Shown piece by piece: positions 9,581-20,469 of a DNA stretch of 64,000 nt. The notes below the pieces were generated by a model. It made no database searches. It saw only the letters and a list, made by a program, of their open reading frames with translations, and had not been told where the DNA came from. Positions within the stretch are counted from its first letter, which is position 1, and each line of letters starts with the position of its first letter. The stretch is from CAWDDA01 sp963813345 (GTDB lineage Bacteria > Acidobacteriota > Blastocatellia > RBC074): assembly GCA_963813345.1 (NCBI GenBank), contig CAWEYR010000030.1, forward strand, positions 62,001 through 126,000, read 5' to 3'. Both the position numbers and the translations under genes were made by a program.

Positions 9581-10634
9581 TTGATTACCAAGAGCTCAAT
9601 TCTCCGGATCGTCAGCATCGTCAGCATTAGCATCGGCATCAGCTTGTGCGCTCATGCGCAGCAGACCACCACGCAGCCGCCTCCGAGCCCGGCCGCCAGA
9701 TCCGGCAAGAGCTGCCGGGCCTGTGCCGGCTGCAGAGTACAAGGCTCCTGACAATATGGATTTTCGCACCGCCAGCATCATGAGCGAAGGAGTGCGGCTG
9801 CACGCCGAGCTCTTCTCGCTCAAATCGCTCGCCGGCAAGCGACTACCGACGATTATTATGGCTCACGGTTGGGGCGGCGTCGCGGCCAGCTTTCGCCGGG
9901 ATGCAATCGACTTCGCCAATGCTGGCTATCTTGTCCTGACCTTCGATTATCGAGGCTGGGGCGAGAGCGATGCGCGTCTCGTCCTCACCAAGGCATCGCC
10001 CATCAAACCAACTTCAGGACAGAATCAAAAGTTTACGGCCGAAGTGATCGAACAGCGCGAGTATGTTGATCCGCTCGAGCAAACCAGGGACTGGTTCAAC
10101 GTCATCAACTGGGCTGCAGGCGAGCCAGTAGTGGACAAGGATCGGATCGGATTGCGCGGGTCGAGTTATTCGGGTGGACATGTCTTTTATGTAGCGGCGC
10201 TGGACTCACGGGTCAAAGCGGCGGTGAGTCAGGTCGGAGCTTACGATTCGCGATGGGTGATATCTGACAAGACACAGCAGGACCTGACCTATGCTGAGGG
10301 AGCCAAACGAGCGCACGGCGAAGCTTACCCGGCGCCGCGTGCAGTTACGGTTGGCAGACTTATCGGCGCTCCCATCCGCGAGAACCTGATGCGCTACGCG
10401 CCTATCGAATTGGCGCCGAGAGTCACGAATGCCGCAGTGCTTTTCATTGTTGCGGAGAAAGAAGAACTCTTCAGCAACGAGGACAATGCAAAGCTCGCCT
10501 ACGATCGCATGGGTGGCAAGAACAAGAAATACGTCTCAATCCCCAACATCACGCACTACGGAGTCTACCGTGAGCAGCGCGACACGGCGGTCAAGCTTGC
10601 GGTTGAGTGGTTCGATCAGTACCTCAAGAAGTAA
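9581..10634 (+). CDS. secreted alpha/beta hydrolase (dienelactone-hydrolase-like), frameshifted
   Basis: TTG 9581, seven bases after AGGAGG, begins a signal peptide (ILRIVSIVSISIGISLCAHAQQ) followed by a Pro-rich linker. The frame shifts near 9705 into a body open to 10634. The body shows the oxyanion loop MAHGWGGVAAS, the nucleophile elbow LRGSSYSGGHVFY, an acid region VAEKEELFSNEDN and the catalytic His in NITHYGVY. DFANAGYLVLTFDYRGWGESDAR is typical of the fold. The substrate is unknown; CocE or DLH-like esterases are the closest description. It is likely controlled by the divergent TetR protein. Confidence 0.82.
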
Positions 10635-10641
10635 CCTGCGA

Positions 10642-10739
10642 CCTGGGAGCGCCATGGCGTCCGGCCTGGCGCGCGAGTCTCAGCACAAGGACTCGCCACA
10701 CTGACGCGCGCCATGCCGGCAGCCTGGCGCTCCCGGCAG
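10642..10739. repeat. inverted repeat, GGGAGCGCC family
   Basis: CTGGGAGCGCCATGGCG... pairs with ...CAGCCTGGCGCTCCCGG, beginning eight bases after the hydrolase stop. Relatives lie at 17733, 21563, 22843 and 33977. Confidence 0.85.
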
Positions 10740-10825
10740 GCGGCTTGATCTTAGAGCTGCATAGCGTAATACTGTCTCGCTTCTCACAACGTAACATCAC
10801 ATCAGAATGAACATGTGGGGGACTT

Positions 10826-13800
10826 ATGGCATCCCAAGTCGTACCCGTCGTGGTCATAACTTTACTGACACTGCTTGCGTCAGCGCCTGCCGCATCACAG
10901 ACAGATCAACAACGCACCGGCTCTTGAGTCTGGCAAGCCAATAGTGCGTGAACTCGCGGCTGGTGAGTCGCATTCCTACCGGCTCATCCTCGCTGCAGGG
11001 CAGTTTTGTTATGTAATCGTTGATCAACGCGGAATCGATGTTGTCGTCGAACTCTTCGATGCGGCAGGCAAAAAGCTACTGGAAGTTGACAGCCCGAACG
11101 ACAGACAGGGACCGGAGCCTGTTTCGCTGTTGGCAGACACTGCGGGCAGCTATCGGTTACAAGTCCGCTCGGTGGAAAAGAATGTGCCGGCCGGCCGCTA
11201 TGAGGTGAAGATCGAAGAGCTCCGAATCGCAACAGCGCAAGACAAGACGCGCATCGCCGCCGAAAGGGCATTTAGTGAGGGAATACAACTTGAGAACCAG
11301 CAGACGGCCGAGACACAGCGGCGAGCAATCGAGAAATACCAGGAATCACTCCCACTGTGGCGGTCGCTGGGAGACACAGCCAAGGAAGTGACGACTCTCT
11401 CAGCAATCGGCCATTCGTATATTAACCTTGGCGAGCATCCGAAGGCGCTGTCCTTCTATGAACAAGGACTGCAGCTCTCTCAAGCCATAGGAAACAAGAG
11501 ACTCGAAGCCTTGATGCTCGACAGAATAGCTACGGTGTATGACTACACGGGGGAAAAGCAGAAGGCACTGAGCTTTTACGATCGAGTCACTTACGTTGAG
11601 GCGAGCGGGAGATGACAGGGATGCTGTGGCTGCATCGCTTAACAATATCGGTCTTGCTTATGCGACTGTAGGCGAAAGTCAGAAGGCGCTTGATTCATTC
11701 AGCGAGGCGCTACCCATTAACAGGGCCCTCCAGAACAGGAGATCAGAGGCGACGACCCTCAACAACATAGGCCTGACCTATGGCAACCTCGGTGAATACC
11801 AGAAGGCGCTCGATTTTTTCATTCAGGCTCTTCCGATTCATCGAGCTGAAAATAACCGCCAGATGGAAGCCACGACGTTCAACAATATGGGCGTTGTCAC
11901 ACGGCGGATGGGTGAGAAGCAAAAGGCACTTGATTACTTCAGCCAGGCGCTGCCGATCTATACGTCACTGGGTAACCGGCGTGATCAGGGCATGACGCTA
12001 GCCAACATCGGCCTGACATACAATGAGCTGGGCGATTACCGTCAGGCCCTTGATTATTTCAATCAGGCGCTCCCGCTCCATCAATCCGCGGGCAACCGTC
12101 GAGCGGAAGCAATAACGCTCAACAATATCGGCCTCGCATACGCAAAATCCGGTGACCGTCAGAAAGCGCTTGAACATTACAATCAGGCTCTCGAGCGCAG
12201 CCGCGCCATAGGCGAGCGGACTGGCGAAGCGGCGACACTGTTTCACCTGGCTCGTCTTGAGCGTGATCGCGGTAACCTGACTGATGCGCGCGGACGCATC
12301 GAAGAATCGCTTGTAGCAGTCGAATCGCTGCGCGCCGATGTCGCCAGCCCGCAGCTCCGGGCTGCATACTTCGCCTCTGTACGCGACTATCATGATTTCT
12401 ACATTGATCTGCTGATGCGCCTCCACAAAGAGCGTCCCTCTGAAGGATTCGACGCCCTTGCTCTGCAGGCGAGCGAAAAGAGTCGCGCCCGATCCTTGCT
12501 CGAACTGCTGAAAGAAGCTCGCGCCGGTGTTCAACTCGGAGCTGACCCGGCATTGATCGAGCGCGAACGCGCTCTTCGGCGGATGATGTCTGACAGAGCT
12601 GAGCGGCAGGTTCGCTTGCTCAGCGGAAAACACACGGACGAGCAGGCGAAAGCGGCAGCCAGAGAGATCGACAACCTTGCGACCGAGTACGATCAACTAC
12701 AGGCTCGTATCCGTCAAACAAGTCCGCGTTATGCCGCACTCACTCAGCCCACGCCGCTTGGATCAAAAGATATTCAAAAGCAGGTACTCGATAACGAGAC
12801 ATTGCTTCTCGAGTACGCGCTGGGCGTAGAAAAGAGCTTCCTCTGGGCGGTGACTCCCACTTCGATCGAGAGCTTTGAGCTTCCGGGGCGTGCCGAGATA
12901 GAAGCTGCTGCGCGGCGCCTCTACAATACGGCCACTGCTCGTAATCAATTCATATCGAAAGAAACACCGCAACAGAGACTGCGGCGCGTCGAGTGCGGCG
13001 GATGCGGAATATCGGAAAGAGTCTGCTGCACTGAGCCAGATGCTGCTCGCGCCTGTCGCATCCAGCCTTGGCAAAGCGCGCCAGCAGGCGACGAAGCGAT
13101 TAGTCATCGTTAGTGACGGCATCCTGCAGTACATGCCCTTCGCCGCGCTTCCGATCCCTGACCGTGGCCCGGTCGAGTTCACGCCATTAATTGTCGAGCA
13201 CGAAGTCGTCAGTCTGCCATCAGCATCTGTGATTGCACTTCTGCGAAGTGAAACGGCTGGACGCGCATCTGTTTCGAAGACTGTAGCCATACTGGCTGAT
13301 CCGGTTTTCGATAGCCGCGACGCGAGGATTGGCTCAGCAGCGAGGACAACGCAAGCGAAGGCGAACGCGAACGCGAACGCGAAACCGAACGCAGAAGAGT
13401 CCGTCACGGAAAAATCTTTGGTTGATGTCACGAGATCGGCCAATGAGTCGGGGCTCGCCGATTTCGAGAGACTGCGTTTCAGCCGACAGGAGGCTGAGCA
13501 CATCGCGAGCCTTGCTCCAGAGGGCAAGAAACTTGCGGCGCTCGACTTCGCGGCCAGTCGCGCGTTAGCCACAAGCGCGGACCTGGGCCAGTATCGCATC
13601 GTGCATTTCGCGACACACGGGCTGATCAACAGTCAGCATCCCGAATTGTCCGGGATCGTGTTGTCGCTCGTAGACGAGCAGGGTCGCCAGCAAAACGGGT
13701 TCCTGCGGCTTTATGACATCTACAATCTGAAGCTGTCGGCAGACCTCGTGGTCTTGAGCGCGTGCCAGACAGCGCTTGGTAAAGAGGTCAAAGGCGAGGG

Positions 13801-14041
13801 GCTGGTTGGTCTGACACGTGGCTTCATGTACGCGGGGGCGCCGCGAGTGGCAGCAAGCCTGTGGCGCATCGACGACCGGGCATCTGCCGAATTGATGAAG
13901 CGGTTTTACCAGCGAATGTTGGGCGAAGGGATGAGCGCAGCCGCAGCGCTCAGAGCGGCTCAAGTGTCAATGTGGAAAGATAAGCGATGGGAGGCGCCTC
14001 ACTACTGGGCTGGATTCACGCTTCAGGGTGAATGGAAATAG
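10826..14041 (+). CDS. secreted TPR-CHAT caspase-like protein, frameshifted
   Basis: ATG 10826 begins a signal peptide (VVVITLLTLLASAPAAS). Frame shifts near 10905, 11590 and 13000 join four segments into about 1070 codons. Order: a beta domain (residues about 35-120, SHSYRLILAAGQF), at least seven 40-residue TPRs (repeating LNNIGLAY..G..QKALDYFNQALP), a helical linker rich in Arg and Glu, then a CHAT domain with His in IVHFATHGL and Cys in LVVLSACQTALGKE, followed by GFMYAGAPRVAASLW. His and Cys are the caspase-like pair. The sigma-factor gene starts seven bases after the stop. CHAT proteases cleave partner proteins; here the partner may be the adjacent putative anti-sigma protein. Confidence 0.88.
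13358..13386 (+). repeat. GCGAAC hexanucleotide run inside the CHAT gene
   Basis: About four tandem GCGAAC units encode an Ala-Asn repeat in the linker between helical region and CHAT domain. It is a likely length-variable spot. Confidence 0.7.
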
Positions 14042-14047
14042 TCGCAC

Positions 14048-14629
14048 ATGGCTCTACGCCGCAAATGGGACCTGACCGAGGAGGCCTTCGACAAGCTCCT
14101 CGCCTCTCTCGACCCCGACCGCGAGAGCGCGGGCACGAAATACCTTGAGCTTCGAAGTAACCTGATCAGGTTCTTTGAATGGCGCGGAAGTCTGTTTCCT
14201 GAGGATCAAGCCGATGAAACGATCAACCGTGTCGCGCGAAGAATCATGGAAGGGGAAGAAGTTCGTGACCCGACGAAGTATTCTGTCGGCGTGGCGCGGA
14301 TGGTGTTGCTTGAAGTACACAAGGAGCGCGTCCGGGAGCGAAATGCGCTTCGCGAACTGACAAGCGCACAGGACGCAATACAGGAGACCGCTTACGAGTT
14401 TGAGGAATTGGGTCCGCGCGTCGAATGCCTCGGGCACTGCCTGCAAAGTCTCGACACTGCCAACCGCGATCTGATCGTTAAGTACTACCAGGGTGAAAAA
14501 AGCGAAAAGATTGAGAACCGGAAGCGATTGACCGATCTGCTGAAGGTTCCGCTCAATACATTGAGGATGCGAGCGCTCCGCCTCAGGGAGAGGCTCCTTG
14601 TCTGCGTCGAGGAATGTTTGAAAAAGTGA
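14048..14629 (+). CDS. ECF-like RNA polymerase sigma factor of the CHAT-linked type
   Basis: 193 residues. The first part corresponds to sigma region 2 (SNLIRFFEWRGSLFPEDQADETINRVARRI), the end to region 4 with the helix-turn-helix LLKVPLNTLRMRALRLRERL. Between them lies a short Arg-rich linker. It starts seven bases after the CHAT gene stop and precedes a membrane protein with anti-sigma form, so the three are probably one operon. Sigma factors of this sort recur beside CHAT-TPR genes in acidobacteria. No promoter motif was identified. Confidence 0.82.
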   Translation: MALRRKWDLTEEAFDKLLASLDPDRESAGTKYLELRSNLIRFFEWRGSLFPEDQADETINRVARRIMEGEEVRDPTKYSVGVARMVLLEVHKERVRERNALRELTSAQDAIQETAYEFEELGPRVECLGHCLQSLDTANRDLIVKYYQGEKSEKIENRKRLTDLLKVPLNTLRMRALRLRERLLVCVEECLKK

Positions 14630-14689
14630 GTTTGAGATGTGATGAATTCCACATTTCTGCCACTACACTGATGAACGGTAACATCTCAA

Positions 14690-15652
14690 GTGGAAACCAA
14701 ACCTATTAACGAGGGGTTGATAGCCCGATACCTTTTGGGCGACTTGCCGGAGGAAGAGCAGGTCCGGATCGAGGACCGCGCCTTCGCAGATCGGGAGTAC
14801 CTGCAGGATATCCTGGCAGTTGAAGCTGATTTGATAGACGAGTATGTGCGAGGAGAACTGTCAGATTTCGAACGACGGCAGTTCGAGCGTCGCTTTCTGA
14901 CTTCATCCGAGCGTCGTCAGAAGGTCGAATTCGCGAGAGCTCTGGCGAAGGTGGTACCTGAGACTGCAACAGAGAATGCGCGTCGAGCTGTTGCGGTTCA
15001 GGCATCTATCTCGTGGTGGGACTCCTTTGTTACGTTTCTGAGAAGCTTGAATCCTGCTCTCAAGTTGTCGATGGCGGCCGCGGCCGTGGTACTTACAATT
15101 GGCGTTTCGTGGCTGGTCCGAGAGACTATTCGATTGCGCGGACAGGTTGCGAAGCTTCAAGCGGAGCAACAGAGCCGGCAGCGCCAGGAAGAGGATCTGC
15201 AGCGTCAAATTGCCGGAGAGCGATCGCGCAACGAAGACCTGGCCAGGCAAGTTCAGAGAGTCGCTCGAACACCTGAGAAACCCGAGAAACCTGATGAGCC
15301 GCCGCTGATCGCTACACTCTTCCTGCCGGCAGGTATCTCACGCAGTGCCGTCGATCGCCCGAAACTCGATCGCGCCGCAAGCGGCAAAGACGGCGCGCCT
15401 TCAGGTCGGGCTTGAACCGGGAGATGAATACGAAAGTTTTCGTGCAGAGCTTCGCACGCGCGCAGGTCGCGAGGTTTGGAGCCAGCCAGAATCTGCCGAG
15501 CGCGTTCGGGGCGCGGAGGCCGGTTCCTAATCCTGAACATTCCCGCGAACATCCTCAACACAGGCGAATATGAACTGACCCTCAAAGGAGTCAGCGGTAA
15601 AGAAAAAGTAGAAGACCTCGGCTACTACTATTTCGACGTGCTGAAGAAGTAG
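14690..15652 (+). CDS. putative membrane anti-sigma protein, frameshifted twice
   Basis: GTG 14690 begins ETKPINEGLIARYLLGDLPEEEQ. The cytoplasmic N-terminal part (residues 1-100) has the LxxYLLGxLxxxExxxxE..LxDEYVRGEL..ERRQFERRFL pattern of zinc-free anti-sigma-like proteins. One membrane helix follows (about residues 127-144, LSMAAAAVVLTIGVSWLV), then a coiled coil rich in Gln/Arg/Glu and a periplasmic beta domain (ILNTGEYELTLKGV..YYYFDVLKK). Two compensating shifts near 15370 and 15510 restore the frame to the TAG at 15650. Context beside the sigma factor supports an anti-sigma or sensor role; this is inference, since the usual zinc ligands are absent. Confidence 0.68.
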
Positions 15653-15694
15653 CGCGTGTGCGACCTCGCCCAAAAAGTGGAAACGCTCGCTCCT

Positions 15695-15776
15695 GACCAC
15701 AAGCTGAAGCTTGAACTCAGACCTCGTCGGTGAAACTTTTCGGTTTGAGTTCAAGCTTTAGCTTGTGGTTGAACTC
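15695..15776. repeat. inverted repeat, AAGCTAAAGC family
   Basis: CCACAAGCTGAAGCTTGAACTCAGACC pairs with GGTTTGAGTTCAAGCTTTAGCTTGTGG. It lies 43 bases after the anti-sigma-like gene's stop, a likely transcript end. Confidence 0.85.
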
Positions 15777-15799
15777 GAACCCCTTGGTCCTGCCTTCGA

Positions 15800-15867
15800 A
15801 TCTCCCGTGTGATGTTTTTCGATTTGTCACCACTATGTGACGAGATGAGATTACACACACGGGAGAT
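15800..15867 (+). promoter_or_regulatory. leader hairpin covering the ribosome-binding site of the metallopeptidase gene
   Basis: ATCTCCCGTGTG (15800-15811) is the exact reverse complement of CACACGGGAGAT (15856-15867). The right arm contains the GGGAG Shine-Dalgarno site. Inside the loop a second small dyad, GTCAC-CACTAT-GTGAC (15826-15841), can also pair. In RNA this would hide the start region of the gene at 15872; as DNA the same dyads could be protein sites. Confidence 0.55.
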
Positions 15868-15871
15868 GACA

Positions 15872-17727
15872 ATGTCGAAGTGCTTGATTCTTTGCACGTT
15901 AACAATCCTTTCAATGCTTCTGATGAGTCTGCCTGTCTCGCAGGCCCAGACCTTTTCCCTCAGGGATCTTTTCATTCCGATCTCGTCCTACGACGACGAC
16001 CCCTACGTTAAAGACTCCATCGTTGAACGCGTCAACGGTTCAAGATTTGATCGCGGTGAGGACGGTCGACCAATTCTTTCGAGCAACGTGATCCTGCAGG
16101 AGGACGAACCGGTAATCTATCGACAGCACACGCCCAACGGCGACTTCGAGGCGTTTGCCTGGAACCCCTGGTCGCCTGAAATGAGGCTGTCGAACGATGC
16201 CGGCAATTTCATGTTTACGGCAGAGGAGCGGTTTCCGCTGCACCGCGTGGAACGGGGCGCGGACGGCAAGATTGTCCTCAAGGACGGATTGCAGGTCTGG
16301 CTACCGCAGAACCTTCACCGCGGGATGACCACGGCCTTCGAGGCAGTCAACGCTGCGAAAGATGCGGTCGAGTTCTGGTCGGGCCGCGAACTGGCCTGGG
16401 GCAAAGACGGCAAGCTACTGATCAACACCCACGCCTTCATTGATTTCAATGCATTCTACAGCCCCACGTCGGGCGGGCTCTTCTTTGGTGTCGTGCCTTA
16501 CCGCCGCGCCGGCCAGGAGATCAGGATGTTCGAGATGGCCACTTCGTGGGAGATCGCCGCGCACGAGGCCGGTCACGCGCTGGAACGTGCGCTTAAGCCA
16601 AACAATAGACTGATCGATCCGGGCAACAGGACCTGGAGCGAGTCTTTCGGCGATCAAATAGCTATGTGGGCATCGCTGCGGGATCCTGATCGCGTCTCCA
16701 GTCTCCTCGCCGACACCGGCGGCGATCTTAATCAATCAAGCGCCCTCACGCGCATCGGTGAGGCGCTTGGTGGATTGCTTGGCGAAGACGTCGAATTGCG
16801 CGATGCATTTCACAACAAGAAGGTCTCCGATACCACCACCGAGATTCACGATCGCTCAGAGGTACTCACCGGTGCGGTCTATAAGTTCTTCGTGAAAGTC
16901 TATGAGGGTCTCAGGACCGAGCACAATGCCGAGGAAGCGCTGCGGAAGTCGAGTGAAATCATGGGCATCTTCGCGACGCGCGCCAACGATTTCACACCCG
17001 AGAACAGCGTGACGCTCGAGGACGTCGCCAAGGCATACCTCAAGGTTGATATGGAGTTTTTCAACCTTCGCTATCACGCGATTCTCCTTGAAGAGTTCAC
17101 CCGCCGGGAGATCTTCGATGCGGATTCGGTGAGCGAGTGGATTGAGCACGAATCGGCAATCCCGAACCTTCACCTTCCGCCGCGGGCGACAGATGAAAAG
17201 GTGGAAAAGCTTGTTCAGGAGAACCTTGAAAAGCTCGGCATCGGGCCGGACTTCGGACTCAAGCTGCAGAGCGTAACACCGGGCAATCGCCTCAAGAAGA
17301 CGAAAGGCCTTAAAGAGACAATCGTCCGCGTGCAACTCACTCAGGGGCGAGGCGTTGACGCGACACCACTCGACAACCACGGGATACTCGTCTTCCGCGC
17401 GAATGGGACGCTTGCCGACTACCACTCGCCACTGCCGTCAGGTAACAACCCATCGCCGCTTGCTGACGGTTTCGTGCAGGCTCAGGCACTCGACGTTATC
17501 GGCCAGGCGAACGGTCGCGCCTCGACCAGCGCGGCGTTCCGCTCTCGATCGTGAGGCGGGCGGATGGGCAGTTGAGCGTCGAGGCGCGAGTGATTCGCGG
17601 TCAAGGGCTGAACGCATACATGGAAGTTTTCACGCTCGAGAACCCGCGAGGAGAGCGCCGCGAGATACTTATCCCTCCTGTGCCGCCGAATAAGCGCATC
17701 CAGATACCCGAAAGCCTCCTCAAGTAA
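15872..17727 (+). CDS. secreted zinc metallopeptidase (HExxH), 3' frameshift
   Basis: I start at ATG 15872 (GGGAG six bases before); an ATG at 15866 overlaps the site itself. A signal peptide (LILCTLTILSMLLMSLPVSQA) leads a protein of about 615 residues. The zinc motif is HEAGH at residues 231-235, followed by WSESFGD with its Glu at about 257, the spacing of thermolysin-like enzymes. The early part (PLHRVERGADGKIVL) may be a propeptide. The frame shifts near 17510 into PLSIVRRADGQLSVEARVIRG and ends IQIPESLLK at TAA 17725-17727; without the shift it stops at 17554. It follows the CHAT/sigma genes and precedes a secreted subtilase. Confidence 0.8.
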
Positions 17728-17732
17728 CTCTG

Positions 17733-17842
17733 GCATGTAGTACCGGCCTGGGAGCGCTGGCCTCTGGCCGCGCTCGAGTCATCGGATCTTAGGACTAACG
17801 CGCGCCAGGCCAGCAGGCCAGCGCTCCCAGTACTACATGCGC
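17733..17842. repeat. nested inverted repeat, GGGAGCGCC family with extra outer arms
   Basis: Outer arms GCATGTAGTAC and GTACTACATGC enclose CTGGGAGCGCTGGCC and GGCCAGCGCTCCCAG. It begins six bases after the metallopeptidase stop. Confidence 0.88.
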
Positions 17843-17879
17843 AGGTATGATCCAGCTCTTCTATAAGTGAAAGGCAAAT

Positions 17880-20204
17880 ATATCGAAGCTGTTATTAGTG
17901 ACATTAGTCTCGACGCTGGCTTTGTACGGTGTTCCTTGCTGAAGCCCGCGCACAGGACCCGGTGCCACAAGTCAAATTTCGAAGGCATGCCAATCGAATT
18001 CCCAACCGCTACATTGTAGTGCTGAAGGATGAGGCCGCCGGTCCGAGAGGCGAGAGTTCGCAGGCCGGGGAGGTGGGTGCTGCCCTGACCCAGGCCTATG
18101 GAGGCAGTATCGAGCGCGTCTTCAAGCACGCACTCAATGGCTTTTCGGCGCGTATCTCCGAAGCAGAAGCTATAGCACTGAGTCAGGACCCAAAGGTCGC
18201 GTACGTTGAAGAGGACGCTGAAGTCAGCATCGATCCAATCGGGCCAATCGGGCCAAGAATCGGTGCCAGAATGGCGATCAGCTTGATAGCGACAGTCAGG
18301 ACAATGCCACATGGGGCCTCGACCGTGTCGATCAACGCCGCCTGCCTTTGGATAGAGTCCTATCGTCTACGACGCGACAGGGCGAGGGGTTCACGTATAC
18401 GTCATCGACACTGGAATCCGGCGGACACATCAGGAATTCGGTGGCCGCGTCGTTGCCGCGTTCGACGCTTTGGACGATGGGCAGAATTCCAACGACTGTA
18501 ACGGGCACGGCACGCATGTCGCAGGCACTGTCGGCGGAGCTACATACGGCGTCGCCAAAGAAGTCACCCTTTACTCGGTGCGCGTGCTTCCTTGCAATAA
18601 CAAAAGCGACTTGGGCTGCGGCCATTGCGGGGGTGGACTGGGTCACGGCTCATCACATCAAGCCCGCGGTTGCAAACATGAGCCTCGGCGGATCTGCCCA
18701 CCAGGCGATTGACGATGCGGTAAAGAACTCGATTGCTGCAGGAGTGACGTATGTCGTCTCGGCCGGGAATGATGATGTGGATGCCTGTGGAGAGTCTCCG
18801 GCACGCGCTCCCAACACGATCACCGTAGGATCGACGACGAGCGCTGATGAGCGGTCCTCATTCTCCAACCACGGCACGTGCGTAAATATCTTTGCCCCGG
18901 CTCAGGGATTACTTCCGCCTGGTTCACCGGCGATAGTGCTACCAACACCATAAGCGGGACTTCGATGGCCTCGCCGCATGTGGCGGGAGTGGCTGCACTC
19001 TTCCTGGAAGCCAATCCTCGAGCGACGCCGGCAGCTGTCGCGGCCGCGCTCATCAACAGTGCCACTGCTGATCAGGTGAGCGATGTCAAAGCCAGGCTCG
19101 CCCAACCTGCTGCTTTTTTCACGGCTCAGCGCAGGCGGCGGTGATCCGTGTACGAACTGCACGCATTACAGCGGTTCGTTGCTCTTTACGTCAGATGAGG
19201 ACTTTCAACCTGACGGTACCTTTTATCACAGCAATTCATCCGGGCATCACAAGGGCTGGTTGCGCGGTCCGGCAGGAACCGATTTCGACCTGTTCCTATT
19301 GAAAAAGGATGGAACGCGGTGGGTGGTAGTTGCAAAGTCAGATGGCGAAAACTCGTCCGAGGAGGTCTCCTACGAGGGCTACGCCAGGCGACTATTCATG
19401 GCGCATTTTCGCTTACGCGGCGCCAGGCTCGTATGACTTCTGGCTGCAGAAGCCTTCAACCGGGGCCCCTGACCAAAGAGTTGTGAGTGTATCTGCCGCG
19501 ACATACAACGCAGGGTTGGCGAGCGAGGCTATTGCCTCTGCCTTTGGCACTCGCCTGGCGACGGCTGTTCAGTCGGCGCCCGGAACAAGCCGCCGACTTG
19601 CCAACGGAGCTGGCTGGGACCCGAGTCCTCGTCACCGACAGCGCCGGGGGCAGACGGCTGGCTCCTCTCTTCTTCGTATCGCCGACTCAGGTCAATTACC
19701 TGATGCCGCGAAACACGTCAGTCGGGACAGCTACCGTGACCATCACCAGCGGCGATGGAACGGTCTCAACCGGTACTGCCGAAATCGGCACTGTCGCTCC
19801 GGGACTGTTTACCGCCAACGCCGATGGCAAGGGCGTGCCGGCGGCCTATGTTCATCGCGTCCGAGGGACCTTCGTCAAACTCCGAGTCGCTCTCTCGCCT
19901 GGATTTTGTCGATGGCAGATTTAAGTTTGTGCCCAGGCCGATTGACCTTGGCCCGGATAGCGACCGCGTCTATCTGATCCTGTTTGGCACGGGTGTGCGG
20001 TATCGTCAGGCTCTAACGACGGTCAGCGTCAGGATCGGTGGCGTACAGGCCGAGGTGATTTATGCCGGACCTCAAGGACAATACTTTGGACAGGATCAGA
20101 TCAACGTGCGTGTGCCTCGAAGTCTGAAGGGGCGAGGAGAGGTGGACGTTGAGCTGGTGGTGGACGGCAAACCTGCGAACACCGTCAAGATCAACGTTAA
20201 GTGA
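17880..20204 (+). pseudogene. secreted subtilisin-like serine protease with TIGR03437-type C-terminus, frameshifted many times
   Basis: A hydrophobic stretch in frame from 17883 (KLLLVTLVSTLALYG) looks like the signal peptide but has no good start codon. Then come an I9-type propeptide (NRYIVVLKDE..HALNGFSARISEAEA..VAYVEED) and the S8 catalytic domain: Asp in VYVIDTGIRRTH, His in GHGTHVAGT, Asn region SAGNDD, Ser in SGTSMASPHVAGVAALF. A beta domain follows (GPAGTDFDLFLLKKDG) and the end is a Solibacter-type domain (LFFVSPTQVNYLMP, GDGTVSTGTA, APGLFTANADGKG, VYLILFGTG, GGVQAEVIYAGPQ). Breaks fall near 17930, 18350, 18610, 18885, 19100, 19400, 19590 and 19870. All catalytic residues survive, which favours sequence error over decay. 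Confidence 0.85.
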
Positions 20205-20224
20205 GCGCCTGGCCCGCTGCGGAG

Positions 20225-20292
20225 CGCCGGCAAGCTAGAGCTGAACTCAAACCAATGAGTTTGAGTTCAAGCTTTTAGCTTGCCGCCGGCGC
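20225..20292. repeat. inverted repeat, AAGCTAAAGC family
   Basis: CCGGCAAGCTAGAGCTGAACTCAAAC pairs with GTTTGAGTTCAAGCTTTTAGCTTGCCG around a loop of only about eight bases, 20 bases after the subtilase stop. Confidence 0.85.
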
Positions 20293-20469
20293 CGAAGGCG
20301 ACGGCAGACGCCCATCGGGCGGCATACGCCGAAGTTTGGGAAAACAGGAGCCCTTCGGATACAATCGCTCGCTTGATTCCACCAACAATTCCTCACTATC
20401 CACGCGACTAGTCGCCTCAGAGACACGCTTAAGGTAATACCCGGAGTAGCGGTCGCCGTTGGCGTCCTT

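Noticed and set aside
11998..12696. Minus-strand frame over the TPR region
   Set aside because: A by-product of the regular TPR codon pattern; the plus strand carries the real repeats.
13358..13386. Short tandem repeat as a CRISPR or origin iteron
   Set aside because: A hexamer in frame within the CHAT linker; too short and coding.
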